Assembly: GCA_944474755.1 (NCBI GenBank) | Contig: OX104122.1 | Span: 2,164,751 to 2,228,750 of the forward strand | Direction: 5' to 3' | Length of the DNA: 64,000 bases | Origin: Limnoperna fortunei | Taxonomy: Eukaryota > Mollusca > Bivalvia > Mytilida > Modiolidae | Shown: piece by piece, positions 38,701 through 44,889 of the stretch | Position numbering within the stretch: the first letter of the stretch is position 1 | How the letters are laid out: every line of letters starts with the position of its first letter | Notes under the pieces: generated by a model | Told to the model about the DNA's origin: nothing | Seen by the model: only the letters and a program-made list of their open reading frames with translations | Database searches by the model: none | Translations under genes and position numbers: made by a program

Positions 38701-41700
38701 TAAAACTGGTTAACCAATGGAAACAAAGTTATCAGGACTATTTATCAGATGATACTCTACAGTTTTTTATGAACTTAATAGCAAGATTCATTGGATGGTC
38801 TCAACAAAGATAATGTTATTAAAAATTACAGGACTTCATTTAACATGTCATCTTCATGGCATATACAAATTAGGTGAGGGTTACATACCAGTGAGAGCCT
38901 CTGGTTAAAGAAAGTTATTCTTCAATGTTTTTAGAGTTGTTAATTACATAGGTAGGATATTTGACATCCTGCTTATACAAATCTAAAACATAGACATCTT
39001 TATTTCTGTATATAGATGAACAGTTTTGGCCAGAAGACCCTAGAATGCAACAGCTCTTTGCAAAGATGTCAACAGATGGAAATATACAGAAAGAGGATCT
39101 TTTCAAAGTTTGGCGACAACCAAAATTCAGTGAAATTAACAAACATAAAGAATTTATCTTTGACATGCTTATTCATCTCGACATTTTGTCAGAGCAGCGT
39201 CGCTATGATATAGAAACAGGAAGTGGATTACCTCCCGATGAATACCTTGTTCCGTGCATGCTGACAAGGAAAAATGAAACCAGTTACATGATGAAGGATT
39301 GTACCTCTAATAGAGCCATCGGTTTGGCATTCGTGTTTAAAGGCGCCATAATACCTCCAGCTTTACCAAATCGTCTGATTAGTGCATGCCTTAGTATGTG
39401 GTCTGTCAAAGAATATAATGGAAGAAGACTTTTGTTTTCAGGGTTTGTGGCCTTTTCCAGGGATAAATTTCATGACATTGTTGTTTGTGTAGAAAGTAAT
39501 AGAATTTTAGTATACATGATACACAAGAATTCCAAAGATTTGATTGTTCGTGATATTGCTACTGGTGTTCGAGAATGCATCAGCACCACCTTGCTGAGAA
39601 TTTCGGAATTTTACCAGTCCTCCATCAGTCCTAAAATACCAGGTCAAGAATTACCATTCCATGTTGAGTTTGCATGCTCAGACTTGAAATGTTACAAGCG
39701 TGTCCCAGAAACTGCAGTTTTGGCATATAAAACCTACATATGTCCCAGACACAGAAAAAAGCTGGATGTGGATGTATGGTATCAAAACAAGGTACTATAT
39801 TTAAAACAATAGATGTGAATTATCTCCCTTATTATCTGAATAATTATTGTAAAAAAGAAGATCAAAACACTATAGCTGCAGTTATTATGTCTCTGCCAAC
39901 ATGGTGGGGAGACCTATTGTTTTTGTAGTTGTGCATATTACCAGGAAAATCTGATCCTCAAAATTTTGTGGGAGTTATAGCCCTTTGAACTTTTCCTCAT
40001 GGTGTTTCGCTCAACTCCTCTGAAACTACTGCACCAAATTTTACAAAACATATTTAGTTGTGCATATTACAATGAAATTTTTATCCTGAGGAACATGGGG
40101 AGACATCTTTAATTTTAGATATTTTTACAATTCCGTTTCCCAGCAGATGATATTTTGCACAAAACAATGAATTTTAGTGATGTATGGCTTCAGTTACATC
40201 TATTTTTAAGTTTATGTGCAGGTCTACAAAATTGTTTATGTAATAGAGAGGACAGTTTAGGAACTACAGTTTGGTTTGGTTTGCCAAAAAAATGGCAAAA
40301 CTTGCATTTAAGGCCAAAGTATAAATAACAAACAAAAGTAGATTGAATAAAAAAAGACAATAAATGATAAAAATGATAATAATCACTATTATCTGTTTTT
40401 TTGTTATAGACTACCGAGACTTGTGCCAGCACATGTGAAGGTAAGACAATGAACAGATAGATAATAGAGTATCAGCGCAAGAACAAAATATGAGAACCCA
40501 AATTCAGAAATGGGTTGACATTACTAGTCATCCTCAAAATTATAATTGTGATCAACACCAGAAAAGGGGGTGAGAATTGTATCACTCTCGACAATATTAA
40601 AACTAGTGTGATTGACAACCCCAAACATTATTTGCATTTACAAATTATGACTGGCAAAGAATTTGTGTATTGAAAACAGTGTTATAGGAAATAATGCTGT
40701 TGAAGAAGGAAGTTTAGGCTATATTGATTTGCCCAGTTAAATAAAACAGTAATATAACCCTTAATCAGTGGACATCCTAAATTGTCAACTTGCTTGCTAA
40801 AAAACTCGGGAAAGACAACCCACGGAAGTTGACAACTCTGGATGTCCGCCTCTTAAGATGGCCATAATTGTATATTATTTATCACAGACACTGCAGATTG
40901 GCATTGCCTCTACTGCATAAAAGGTGTTTGGAGTAATCAGACTGTCAGTTGTGTCATGGCATATCACTAACTGAATCAAATAAATTGTAGCTTAAACCAT
41001 GATGCTTTCTTGACTTTAAAAAGCTACCTATAGTCATAAACATTGTACTATGACACAGTTTTATCGCTACATGAAAATAAAGCATACTTGGTCATGCAAT
41101 ATTTACATTGTGAAGCAAAAGTCTGATAATTTATTTAAAATTTTTATTATAGATAATAAGTTTTCGTTTTTTACCTGAATGTTAAACCTTATAATGGCAA
41201 GTTTAAAAATCATTCTAGGTTTGAGTGCACATGCTCTTCTTAAGACTCCAAGTGACCCTGAAATACTGCGATTATCCAAGCATCTGTCTCTTGAACAAGT
41301 TAAACAGTTAGTCATGCATTTAGGTATTAAAAGTCAGCAGTGTGACGATGTCCATGAAAACCATCAAATAGATGTGCTGATGGTAAAATTTCTCATATTG
41401 GTTTTGTGGCGGGACTCAAAAGGAACATACAAAGATTTGGAGGATAATTTACGATTTGTAGGCCACACGCCACATGTATTGTGTCAGGTATGTTTGTATA
41501 CATAATGAATCAATGTTCTCCAAATCACTAGAAGTCCTAAACAAACTTATCTGCTGTTCATCTTTCAATATCAAATCTAGATATTTTTATACCCCCCCCC
41601 CCCCCCTCTCTACTACACCTTCTCTTATTGCGCAACTCCTCCCCCTACACTACTAAATGGAACTTGATGAAACTTGCACAGAATCTTTATCACATGTGCC

Positions 41701-43738
41701 ACTGTGCACCTGCTATTTAACATTTTGAACAGAATGATATTTGGGGTTTCCGATAGAAAAATATGTACTGTCATTGACATAAAGCCAGGAAGCGGACAGT
41801 AACAGTTTTTCTGGTTTTTAATAAAAATTTAAGCTTCTTTTTAATATTTAAAATTAATAGAAAAGTATGCATTGAAATCATTGTTAAAGTTTTTCCTTTA
41901 GTTTTGTCCGTTTCTTTTTGGTTTGTTTGAATGATGTCTTGTGCCACTTTCAGCACTTTTTCAGCTATATCATGGGTTCAGTTTTTAATGGCGACCTTTT
42001 GTAGGAAAACTAGCAATGCTTGTCAATTCAGATTTAAGATGAGTACGCCATGCTTGCTGTGGGACGGGAACCCATAACCTCACTGTTGATGGGCACATGA
42101 GCAATAAAAGATGACTTACTACCACTTGGCCACCTAGGCCCCTTATTCCTTAAGCTTACCTAAGCCAAGATGTCAAACTTGTACACTACTACTAAATTTA
42201 ACAAGAGAAGTATGACTTGGAACATCAGTCAGAATATAATCAATGCACTTGGTCGTAACTAAACACATACATTGTAGGTAAGACGGATGAAAAGAAAACC
42301 TTCAGGTATGTTACACATTAAAATGTATTTTATATTAGTTTATTATACTGACACAAAAGTTCGAGATTATTTGTATATGATGTCTTTATCACACATGATT
42401 TGTATACCCCTCGCTTCGAAGGGGTATAGTGTTTTACCCTTGTACGTTTGTCTGTCCGTTTATCGGTCCGTCCGTAACAAAAATTTCTTTAGCAGTTTTT
42501 TAAGCAACTATAGGATGCAGAAGCCTGATATTTTGCCTATTACTTTATCCTATAATACCTATGGTGTATAGAGATTTTATGCTCCTTGGTCATCTACGTC
42601 CTGTTTACCGAATACTTATATTTTTACACATAGATGTGAACACGTGGTATTACTAGTGAGAATTGGCTCACAGTCCACACTTGTTTTTATCAAACATGAT
42701 GTCTTGAGGAATACATCGTACATCAACCCGGTGATTTGTGTTTACATGTATCTTTTTCTTATTGTTTTCAGTTTAGGTAAATGTTTGATTTATTCATTGT
42801 GTTGCTTGGATGCATTCATTTGAGAGTTTTGTGTAAATTATTATTTAACATTGTTAGACATGATACTGACATAGCTTAATACTGTATTCATAATTTGTTT
42901 AGGAAGTTTTTTAACTGAGCAATTATTCAGCTATACATTAATTTTTATTGGCCAAAAACGAAAGAGTAGATACAACTATAAAGGAAACCATCAAACTTTC
43001 ACTTTTACTTTACATTCCATCCATTCATTCTGTAAATATCACTTGTTTTTGTATATCTTTCTCTTTAAGTAGCATTTAATTTTAAACAAAATGTAATAGT
43101 TTTGTTTATTACGTGCATGTTTTAATGCAAGGTTAATTTTTTTAGACATTCCAGAAGTACATTTGGATTCAGTGCCAACTGATGCAATGCTTGATGCCTT
43201 GGCACCAGAAATTGGACTCTTATCATTTCAGCTGGGTATAGAACTTGGTTTGAGTGTACGAAAATTGGAAGTTATACGGTACAATTATGCACGAGATTTA
43301 ATAGCACAGACTAGACAAATATTATATGTATGGCGAAACGATACGTCTGTAAAAGCAACGTTAGGTATCTTACAGGACGCGTTAGTAAATATTGGACGAG
43401 GAACAGAGTGTTTGAAAAGTGTTTTTGATACATTATATGATAAAAAAAATTACTTTTATGAACACGCTGGAGAGAAGTCCATGCAATCAAACATTCGAGC
43501 ACAGACATTAAAGCAGACTAGAAACACTTGCCAAGAGAATGAACAGACTGATTTTATGTCAGACGTGCTACAAACACAACACTTTTCTAAACAACCTGTA
43601 GAGCATTATAAACTGTCGAATGTTTCTACACAAAGATCATTGTCTGCAAACCTACCGACACCAACCGGAGATACTACAGAACAGACAGGTTCTGTAAGCG
43701 TGGCAGCCTTGCGGACCAAATTTGAACAAATGAAGTGA
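9316..43738 (+). CDS. ROCO-family protein: ankyrin - Roc GTPase - COR - Death - Death (13 exons, 5' end uncertain)
   Basis: Thirteen exons splice with GT..AG borders and compatible phases into 3,342 nt, giving 1,113 residues and a TGA stop. Residues are numbered from the first exon listed. Ankyrin repeats occupy about 1-81. The Roc domain has a P-loop GQFGVGKT (133-140), TDGI switch region, DFGGQ (310-314) and THKD (390-393). COR runs about 400-800. Death domains lie at about 818-907 and 920-1005, followed by a Ser/Thr/Gln-rich tail. ROCO proteins use Roc-COR as a GTPase and dimerisation module, and Death domains recruit partners by homotypic contact, so a cytosolic stress, death or immune signalling scaffold is inferred. 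Domain order resembles DAPK1 without its kinase. The first ankyrin helix (LWLAAYKG) looks like the start of an ankyrin domain, so probably only a short N-terminus is missing. No in-frame stops or frameshifts are seen. Confidence 0.9.
9558..10008. repeat. Intronic 40-bp tandem array, 11 copies
   Basis: CACCACGAGTGTGACGATTT then ATTTAACTCATGGCTGACAT recurs every 40 bp exactly from 9581 to 9981, nearly without substitutions (only CAT/CTT at the unit end). It fills most of the intron between the first two ankyrin exons. Confidence 0.97.
10165..10266 (+). CDS. ROCO gene exon: second ankyrin repeat
   Basis: The acceptor is gttgtag and the donor gtatgt starts at 10267. Thirty-four codons in phase 0 begin DGRSPLLMASGNGHTETV and end LGADIEAKDDW, a near-consensus ankyrin repeat. 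GC content is visibly higher than in the surrounding intron. Confidence 0.92.
10267..10880. other. Intron sequence with C-rich runs
   Basis: No exon is recognised. Repeated 'tccccaccccc' words (10400, 10623, 10682 and others) suggest diverged units of the following array. Confidence 0.5.
10880..11945. repeat. Intronic tandem array, about 133-bp unit, 7-8 copies
   Basis: Units contain AAAACCATTGGGATCCCCAC, CATATATATTCTTACTCC and CATGCCCCACCCCCT. 'ACCATTGGGATCC' recurs at about 11169, 11303, 11436, 11571, 11704 and 11837, at 131-135-bp spacing. Confidence 0.93.
11946..12875. repeat. Diverged interspersed repeat in intron
   Basis: The sequence repeats the theme 'AAAATGGCTGCCATTT / CATTTTGAAAATGAAAAA' several times (about 12090, 12440, 12560, 12680). 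The style resembles the elements at 14540-14820 and 23.6-25.4 kb. No coding potential is supported. Confidence 0.45.
12876..13725. mobile_element. TIR element, copy 1 (about 850 bp)
   Basis: It starts CAGTGTTCTAGGATTTTTTT and ends AATCCTAGAACTCT, and is colinear with copy 2 at 18536-19332. An internal hairpin of GTTTCCAAATATAAATATAC and its near-complement lies at about 13050-13112. The right terminus has mutated and no clear target duplication remains. It has no transposase frame, so it is non-autonomous. Confidence 0.85.
13880..14370. repeat. Three-copy repeat, about 162-bp unit
   Basis: GTTTCCAGATGATAACTTGA recurs at about 13887, 14047 and 14209. Each copy is followed by AAATGAAGATCAAGTT and TCAGCACAATCC. 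A 'tccgtccgtatgtcc' head at 13840-13880 resembles the heads of other elements here. Confidence 0.85.
14371..16093. other. Intron sequence, mostly unrecognised
   Basis: It includes a diverged 'GACCGCCATTTTCAAAATGG' repeat segment at 14540-14820. An 89-codon frame at 15108-15377 has no recognisable domain and is not called. CATGTACATG/TGCATGCATGCA words occur at 15640-15660. Confidence 0.45.
16094..16147 (+). CDS. ROCO gene exon: third, partial ankyrin repeat
   Basis: The acceptor is a T-rich tract plus acag, and the donor gtacat starts at 16148. The 18 codons read GRTPYDVSQNDAIRELLK, which completes the repeat begun by KDDW in the previous exon. It is flanked by introns of about 5.8 and 10 kb. 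Confidence 0.9.
16195..16320. repeat. (TCTG)n-rich microsatellite
   Basis: CTGTCTGTTGTCTGCCTGTC and similar imperfect tetranucleotide runs lie just inside the 10-kb intron. Confidence 0.8.
16365..16800. repeat. Three-copy repeat, about 140-bp unit
   Basis: ACCAATCTTGATGAAACTTT and GCAAGCTTGCAT recur at about 16410, 16550 and 16700, with TCACTGTTACTAAAAATA between. A typical dispersed mollusc-like repeat, not coding. Confidence 0.7.
16801..17465. other. Intron sequence, nothing recognised
   Basis: AT-rich. GACGGGTTTTTTTC and GGGCATCGGGC words occur, but no repeat boundary or gene is evident. Confidence 0.5.
17468..17720. repeat. TGTC-rich short array
   Basis: CTGTCAATATTGTCTGTCTG then TCCATTTCTGTTTTATGTC repeats about four times at 50-60-bp spacing. 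Confidence 0.8.
17950..18530. repeat. TGTCTG-rich degenerate repeat, leading into the 73/79-bp array
   Basis: Low-complexity TGTCTGTC-rich sequence. From about 18426 it becomes recognisable units of the large array (CCACCTCTTGTCTGTCTCTG, CCTCTACATGTCTTGTCCTG). Confidence 0.85.
18536..19332. mobile_element. TIR element, copy 2 (797 bp), inserted in the tandem array
   Basis: Termini CAGTGTTCTAGGATT (left) and AATCCTAAAACACTG (right) are inverted repeats with one mismatch. GTCTT at 18531-18535 and again at 19333-19337 is a 5-bp target duplication, and removing the element restores an uninterrupted array unit. It holds a perfect 20-bp stem (18725-18744 with 18753-18772, 8-nt loop) inside a longer imperfect hairpin (18703-18793). 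There is no transposase. CAGTG termini suggest hAT-like ancestry, but a 5-bp duplication is not the usual 8 bp. Confidence 0.9.
19333..19600. repeat. 73/79-bp family array, short block
   Basis: Four units lie between the TIR element and an (AT)n run at 19591-19611. They belong to the same array as 20050-23210, interrupted by insertions. Confidence 0.93.
19611..19942. mobile_element. Palindromic foldback MITE (332 bp), probable TA target
   Basis: The first 47 or so bases (TACAAGTCTAGAAGATTATG..) reappear inverted at the right end (..CTAGACTTGTA). Inside, 19657-19688 and 19717-19748 are perfect 32-bp inverted repeats, GC-rich (GCCGCGGACGTGCCGTGC..), around a 28-nt loop. It sits in a TA microsatellite and ends in TA on both sides, consistent with Tc1/mariner-type targeting. 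It has no ORF of note. Confidence 0.88.
20050..23212. repeat. Intronic tandem array, 73- and 79-bp units, about 40 copies
   Basis: The unit is GTCCTGTCAGTCTGTATGTA, TGTGTATATGTCCCACCTCT, TGTCTGTCTCTGTGTCT and CTCCTCTACATGTCTT. Spacings of GTCCTGTCAG are 73 bp (21481, 21554, 21627) and 79 bp (22152, 22231, 22310), the longer form carrying an extra ACGTGT-type insert. Neither length is a multiple of 3 and no unit carries a stop in + frames, so all three + frames stay open for over 1 kb. These frames are not genes. Confidence 0.97.
23213..23620. other. Intron sequence with a SINE-like tail
   Basis: CTGAAATATTGTTTTCTGGA followed by CGTAAAACAACAATCAATCA at about 23369-23410 resembles the tails near 8.4 kb. 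The rest is TGTC-rich and unassigned. Confidence 0.45.
23622..25430. mobile_element. Large dispersed repeat with AGCTCACC hairpin head and internal 167-bp repeats
   Basis: The head AGCTCACCTGACCC-AAA-GGGTCATGTGAGCT forms a near-perfect hairpin and is followed by a (CGT)n run at about 23668-23738. The body holds about nine units of roughly 167 bp (CTGAAACCGGTTAACCAATC, GGATGGTCCTCTATAAAG, TTCAAAATGGCCGCCACC, GGACCCTATGGGAAAAA). The tail is GGTGAGCGATACAGGCTCTT then AAGAGCCTC. A decayed relative lies at 38312-38908. The class is unknown, and no protein is encoded. Confidence 0.8.
25455..26118. repeat. Intronic tandem array, about 88-90-bp unit, 7-8 copies
   Basis: The unit is TGTCTGTTTATCTGTCTGTC, TATATGTTGGACTGCTGTAA, GTCTGCCCTCTTTCTTGTCT and AAGTACGTATGTACATGTAA. 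It recurs at 25561, 25651, 25741 and so on, ending about 60 bases before the next exon. Confidence 0.95.
26180..26240 (+). CDS. ROCO gene exon: linker between ankyrin and Roc
   Basis: The acceptor is attgtag and the donor gtaaat starts at 26241. The 61 nt read KNMTTEHKTRGATSAEHTVQ plus one base (phase 1). There is no recognisable domain. The exon is supported by its exact phase fit between the ankyrin exon and the P-loop exon and by both splice sites. Confidence 0.75.
26241..26820. other. Intron, nothing recognised
   Basis: AT-rich, with no repeat boundary or exon seen. Confidence 0.5.
26825..26922. mobile_element. Miniature TIR element related to those at 2.66 and 47.3 kb
   Basis: AGAATCCTCTGCCGTCCAA at about 26831-26849 pairs imperfectly with TTGGACCACAGAGGATTCT at about 26903-26921. 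Confidence 0.6.
26923..27605. other. Intron, nothing recognised
   Basis: AT-rich. No exon with acceptable borders and phase is seen. Confidence 0.5.
27606..27900 (+). mobile_element. Intact tRNA-derived SINE with perfect 20-bp target duplication
   Basis: The SINE body is 27626-27880. It has an A box TGGCAGAGTGG (27628-27638), a B box GGTTCGATTCT (27692-27702), a central part with TACTCCGGCTTCCTCCCCCA and a tail GTGGCGTTAAACACC then (CAAA)n. GCATACATTACAAAAATTAT flanks it at 27606-27625 and 27881-27900, identical on both sides. The tRNA-like head is a pol III promoter, not a functional tRNA gene. Confidence 0.93.
27901..28379. other. Intron, nothing recognised
   Basis: It includes 'AAAGCGTACATGAGAACAAT'-type AT-rich sequence. 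No additional exon is supported. Confidence 0.5.
28380..28622 (+). CDS. ROCO gene exon: Roc P-loop and switch region
   Basis: The acceptor is tatttacag and the donor gtagta starts at 28623. The exon encodes VMVTGQFGVGKTSLVMIL, a Walker A/G1 motif of the Roc type, then QATDGISLLEGRCGLG and DWILID, which matches the switch I/beta region of invertebrate ROCO GTPases. Without splicing, the frame continues into a retroelement fragment and stops at 28760-28762. Confidence 0.93.
28630..29170 (+). mobile_element. Decayed retroelement fragment: RT C-terminal part and 3' region
   Basis: The frame at 28630-28760 reads SSTSFLDLHLQYDANAQLST then KIYDKQHDF, colinear with the better-preserved minus copy at 51857-52288. 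Later sequence (GGAAGCAGGAGGTTTGGCAT at about 28951, and TTTTATGGATTGTCTTTTTT) matches the 3' region of that copy. A stop at 28760 and further lesions show it is dead. It begins within about 10 bases of the splice donor of the P-loop exon. Confidence 0.75.
29171..29457. other. Intron with a short duplicated segment
   Basis: AAGTGTCCTGTTGACCTGAC and AAGTGTCATGTTGACCTGAC, each followed by AATTTCA, occur at about 29362 and 29421. The second is preceded by an alternative-looking 'ttgtagat' that duplicates the real acceptor context. Confidence 0.6.
29458..29994 (+). CDS. ROCO gene exon: charged insert and Roc DFGGQ motif
   Basis: The acceptor is attgtag and the donor gtgtgt starts at 29995. The first 110 or so codons are low-complexity and highly charged (KTKSKAENQPNREP, RKMRAKMTKDEIRKK). 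The exon then encodes RLIFWDFGGQYVYYTTHQTF (G3/switch II), YLVVFDGS and the loop CFPGQHGTPTAA. The insert lengthens the usual P-loop to G3 spacing greatly. Confidence 0.93.
30313..30419 (+). CDS. ROCO gene exon: Roc G4 motif (THKD)
   Basis: The acceptor chosen is tgttttccttag at 30301-30312, because it alone fits the incoming phase 1 and yields VFLQHWVNSILTYC, as expected for this position in Roc. The AG at 30322-30323 would break the frame. The exon encodes ILFVATHKDKVPK with the guanine-specificity motif. The donor gtaatc starts at 30420. Confidence 0.88.
30420..30800. other. Intron, nothing recognised
   Basis: No exon or repeat is clear. The 127-bp repeat begins after it. Confidence 0.5.
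30800..31258. repeat. Intronic tandem repeat, 127-bp unit, about 3.6 copies
   Basis: GATAGGTTATTATAGCATCT with CCTGACAAAACAAAAACTC and CAGACCCCAGGTTTT recurs. GGTTATTATAG lies at 30881, 31008 and 31135, exactly 127 bp apart. Confidence 0.92.
31266..32411. mobile_element. PIF/Harbinger-like non-autonomous element (1,146 bp)
   Basis: The left end GGCCAACATTTTTATATTTA then TGTTTTACGGG is the imperfect inverse of the right end (..CCCGTAAAACA...TTTTGGCC). TAA flanks both sides (31263-31265, 32412-32414). GG..CC termini with a 3-bp TAA target fit PIF/Harbinger. No transposase is seen inside. It carries 'GTCGCCCTACTTGGACCTGA'-type sequence of unknown origin. Confidence 0.75.
32527..32980 (+). CDS. 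ROCO gene exon: end of Roc and N-terminal COR
   Basis: The acceptor is ttttgtag and the donor gtacaa starts at 32981. It encodes the last Roc helix (FVNATDKNDPEINTLKQII), then the COR start with HPCWGERMPNTWVPLELEI, FFLHYQHSLGKIVYF and LREFVIISPIFMVEVMKSFV. These blocks are characteristic of COR (winged-helix strands and the 'VI..P.w...v..s.vt' motif). Confidence 0.93.
33074..37995. repeat. Intronic tandem array, 60/58-bp unit, about 83 copies (4.9 kb)
   Basis: The unit is GTCAGACTTGTACAAACACT, GTACCAGTACACCATACAAT, ATAAAACAATCAGTCAGAGG (60 bp), with a 58-bp variant lacking two bases in the CAGTCAG(AG)GG junction. Position-specific variants (CAGTACACC/CACTACACC/CAGTAGACC, AACAATC/GCAACC) are mixed along the array. 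Units lack stops on both strands, so long repetitive frames arise that are not genes. It occupies most of the intron inside COR. Confidence 0.98.
38312..38908. mobile_element. Decayed copy of the 23.6-25.4 kb repeat family
   Basis: CGTCTGTAAAGGTTTTTACA, TCTGAAACCACTGGGCCAAT, GGATGGTC..TATAAA and the tail GTGAGAGCCTCTGGTT follow the order seen in the larger copy. The head hairpin and most internal units are missing. Confidence 0.75.
39016..39791 (+). CDS. ROCO gene exon: COR domain, C-terminal part
   Basis: The acceptor is tgtatatag and the donor gtacta starts at 39792. Phase 1 in, phase 0 out. It begins DEQFWPEDPRMQQLF, continues with FDMLIHLDILSEQ and LPPDEYLVPCML, then LAFVFKGAIIPPALPNRLIS, the usual COR-B signature, and ends YICPRHRKKLDVDVWYQNK. 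It is the longest exon and lies just after the 4.9-kb intronic tandem array. Confidence 0.93.
39820..40400. other. Intron with diverged repeat sequence
   Basis: A two-fold repeat of GTTGTGCATATTAC with GGGGAGAC and AACTCCTCTGAAACTACTGC suggests an old dispersed element at about 39890-40115. Nothing coding is seen. Confidence 0.45.
40410..40440 (+). CDS. ROCO gene micro-exon between COR and Death domain
   Basis: These 31 nt, TTETCASTCE plus one base, lie between ttttgttatag and gtaaga. The exon converts phase 0 to the phase 1 required by the next exon. No domain is assigned. Support rests on strong splice sites and phase fit. Confidence 0.72.
40441..41218. other. Intron with a small inverted repeat
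   Basis: GTGGACATCCTAAATTGTCA at about 40769 and TGACAACTCTGGATGTCCGC at about 40829 are imperfect inverted repeats. No exon is seen here. Confidence 0.5.
41219..41487 (+). CDS. ROCO gene exon: first Death domain
   Basis: The acceptor is cattctag and the donor gtatgt starts at 41488. It encodes a six-helix Death-fold pattern: DPEILRLSKHLSLEQVKQLV, MHLGIKSQQCDDV, FLILVLWRDSKGTYKDL and FVGHTPHVLCQ. The 'LWRD....T...L...L...G' block is typical of Death domains. It occupies a whole exon, as such domains often do. Confidence 0.85.
41585..41790. mobile_element. Single-unit fragment of the 171-bp repeat element
   Basis: A C-run (about 16 Cs from 41593) is followed by GCAACTCCTCCCCCTACACT, GATATTTGGGGTTTCC and TGTCATTGACATAA. 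This is the same order as one unit of the element at 44890-46135. Confidence 0.75.
41921..42143 (-). mobile_element. Diverged tRNA-derived SINE, minus orientation
   Basis: Read on the minus strand it has the head GGGGCCTAGGTGGCCAAGTG G, a damaged B box, and the tail GCTGAAAAAGTGCTGAAAGT GGC with CAAACAAAC. It is less conserved than the copies at 27626 and 50400. Confidence 0.75.
42278..42305 (+). CDS. ROCO gene micro-exon between the two Death domains
   Basis: These 28 nt, encoding VRRMKRKPS plus one base, lie between cattgtag and gtatgt. The peptide is strongly basic. The exon supplies the phase 1 needed by the final exon. Without it, direct splicing 41487 to 43146 would break the frame. 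Confidence 0.7.
42395..42570. mobile_element. Element head fragment (TATACCCCTCGC / TCCGTCCGTAAC)
   Basis: TATACCCCTCGCTTCGAAGG then GGTATAGTG forms a hairpin and is followed by TCTGTCCGTTTATCGGTCCG. It resembles the head of the element at 44890. Confidence 0.6.
42571..43145. other. Intron, nothing recognised
   Basis: AT-rich sequence upstream of the final exon, with no further exon supported. Confidence 0.5.
43146..43738 (+). CDS. ROCO gene terminal exon: second Death domain and tail
   Basis: The acceptor is ttttttag. The frame encodes a second Death domain: TDAMLDALAPEIGLLSFQLG, IELGLSVRKLEVI, QILYVWRNDTSVKATLGILQ and DALVNIGRGTECLK. About 100 residues rich in Ser, Thr and Gln follow, ending RTKFEQMK and TGA. 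This copy is closer to the standard Death consensus (LGL...LE.I, WR) than the first. Confidence 0.93.
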
Positions 43739-44150
43739 AATAGAGCCAAAAGTATGGTCATTTCTGTCCTGTATGAAACTGAATATATACTTGTTGATCC
43801 TCCCTTACGTTTGTTAACTCGTGACTAATTATTGTAACACTAATACAATGTACTTTAGTTAATTATTGCGTTTTCTCCTTATGTTACCATATCACAGGGC
43901 ATCCCTCACTTTTTTTAGTCTGCATATTAATTGCAAAAATCAGAACCAGCATGTCCTTCGTATAGTAGGGCTGACAGATTGCACATCGACAACAAAGATT
44001 TGCTGCAGCTATATCTAATTCTTCTGTATTACAAAGCAAACAAGAAAGCATGCATTGGGAGTGGATACCAAAAGCCCCTCATGAACTAGCATACATGTAT
44101 CATTCTCAATGCTCTACCAGTCAAACAATCAATGCTGATTAACACATATA
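43739..44150 (+). other. Probable 3' untranslated and downstream region of the ROCO gene
   Basis: It follows the stop codon directly. No canonical AATAAA occurs close to the stop, so the cleavage site is not placed. Confidence 0.4.
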
Positions 44151-44179
44151 TAGCACCCAGATTACATGTACACATCCCG

Positions 44180-44328
44180 TAACCAATACGGATCGTAGCC
44201 AAATCGGACCATAGCCAATACGGACCATAAGCAAATCGGACCATAGCCAATACGGACCATAAGCATTCGGACCATAAGCAAATCGGACCATAGCCAATAT
44301 GGACCATACCAAAACGGACCATCCGAAA
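44180..44328 (-). repeat. Short array of 16-bp units, inverse of the 46.2-47.2 kb array
   Basis: CGGACCATAGCCAATA and CGGACCATAAGCAAAT alternate about 9 times. The reverse complement (TATGGTCCGATTTGGC) matches the motif of the 17-bp array downstream. Confidence 0.85.
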
Positions 44329-44885
44329 AAAAGAGAAATCAATACATGTGTTATTATATGTTTAGTTTCTCATTATAATGTGTTTAAACATTTGAATTTT
44401 TTTCTGGGTAAATTTGTGTAATAAAATCAGTGTAATTGTTTTCTTAATTAGTTATTAATGCATCATAACCTAATTATAATTATAATATATAACACTTTAA
44501 TTGGATTATCTTAAAGTCGGTTGCCTTCATGTTACTTTTCTGTTGCAATCAGCACGGTGATCTGTTTCCATTGTGAAATTAACAAAGAATGGTAACAACT
44601 TCATGGTCTTTTATAATTTATGACTGTTTCTGTAATTAACCCTCGTTTGGACAACCCGATCCAAGCCTGCGTTACTTTGGTGAAACTATGATCAAAAGCA
44701 TGAAAAAGCTGAATTATCTTAATTTCTGTTAATTATGTTAGAACACACTATTAGAATCATTTAGTATTAATTAATAGTTTATAATGAATCATCATTGTAA
44801 ACGTTTTAATAGTGGGAATTATATTTCTTAGTTAATTGTACTTAAAATAAATTAAGTAATTATTTGTCTACTATATTATTTTTAA
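44329..44885. other. AT-rich unique DNA
   Basis: No gene or repeat is seen beyond the possible AATAAA at 44420. Confidence 0.5.
44420..44425 (+). promoter_or_regulatory. Possible polyadenylation signal AATAAA
   Basis: An AATAAA hexamer lies about 680 bases past the ROCO stop codon, after the short 16-bp repeat block. In AT-rich DNA this hexamer is common by chance, so it is only a candidate. Confidence 0.2.
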
Positions 44886-44889
44886 ATAA

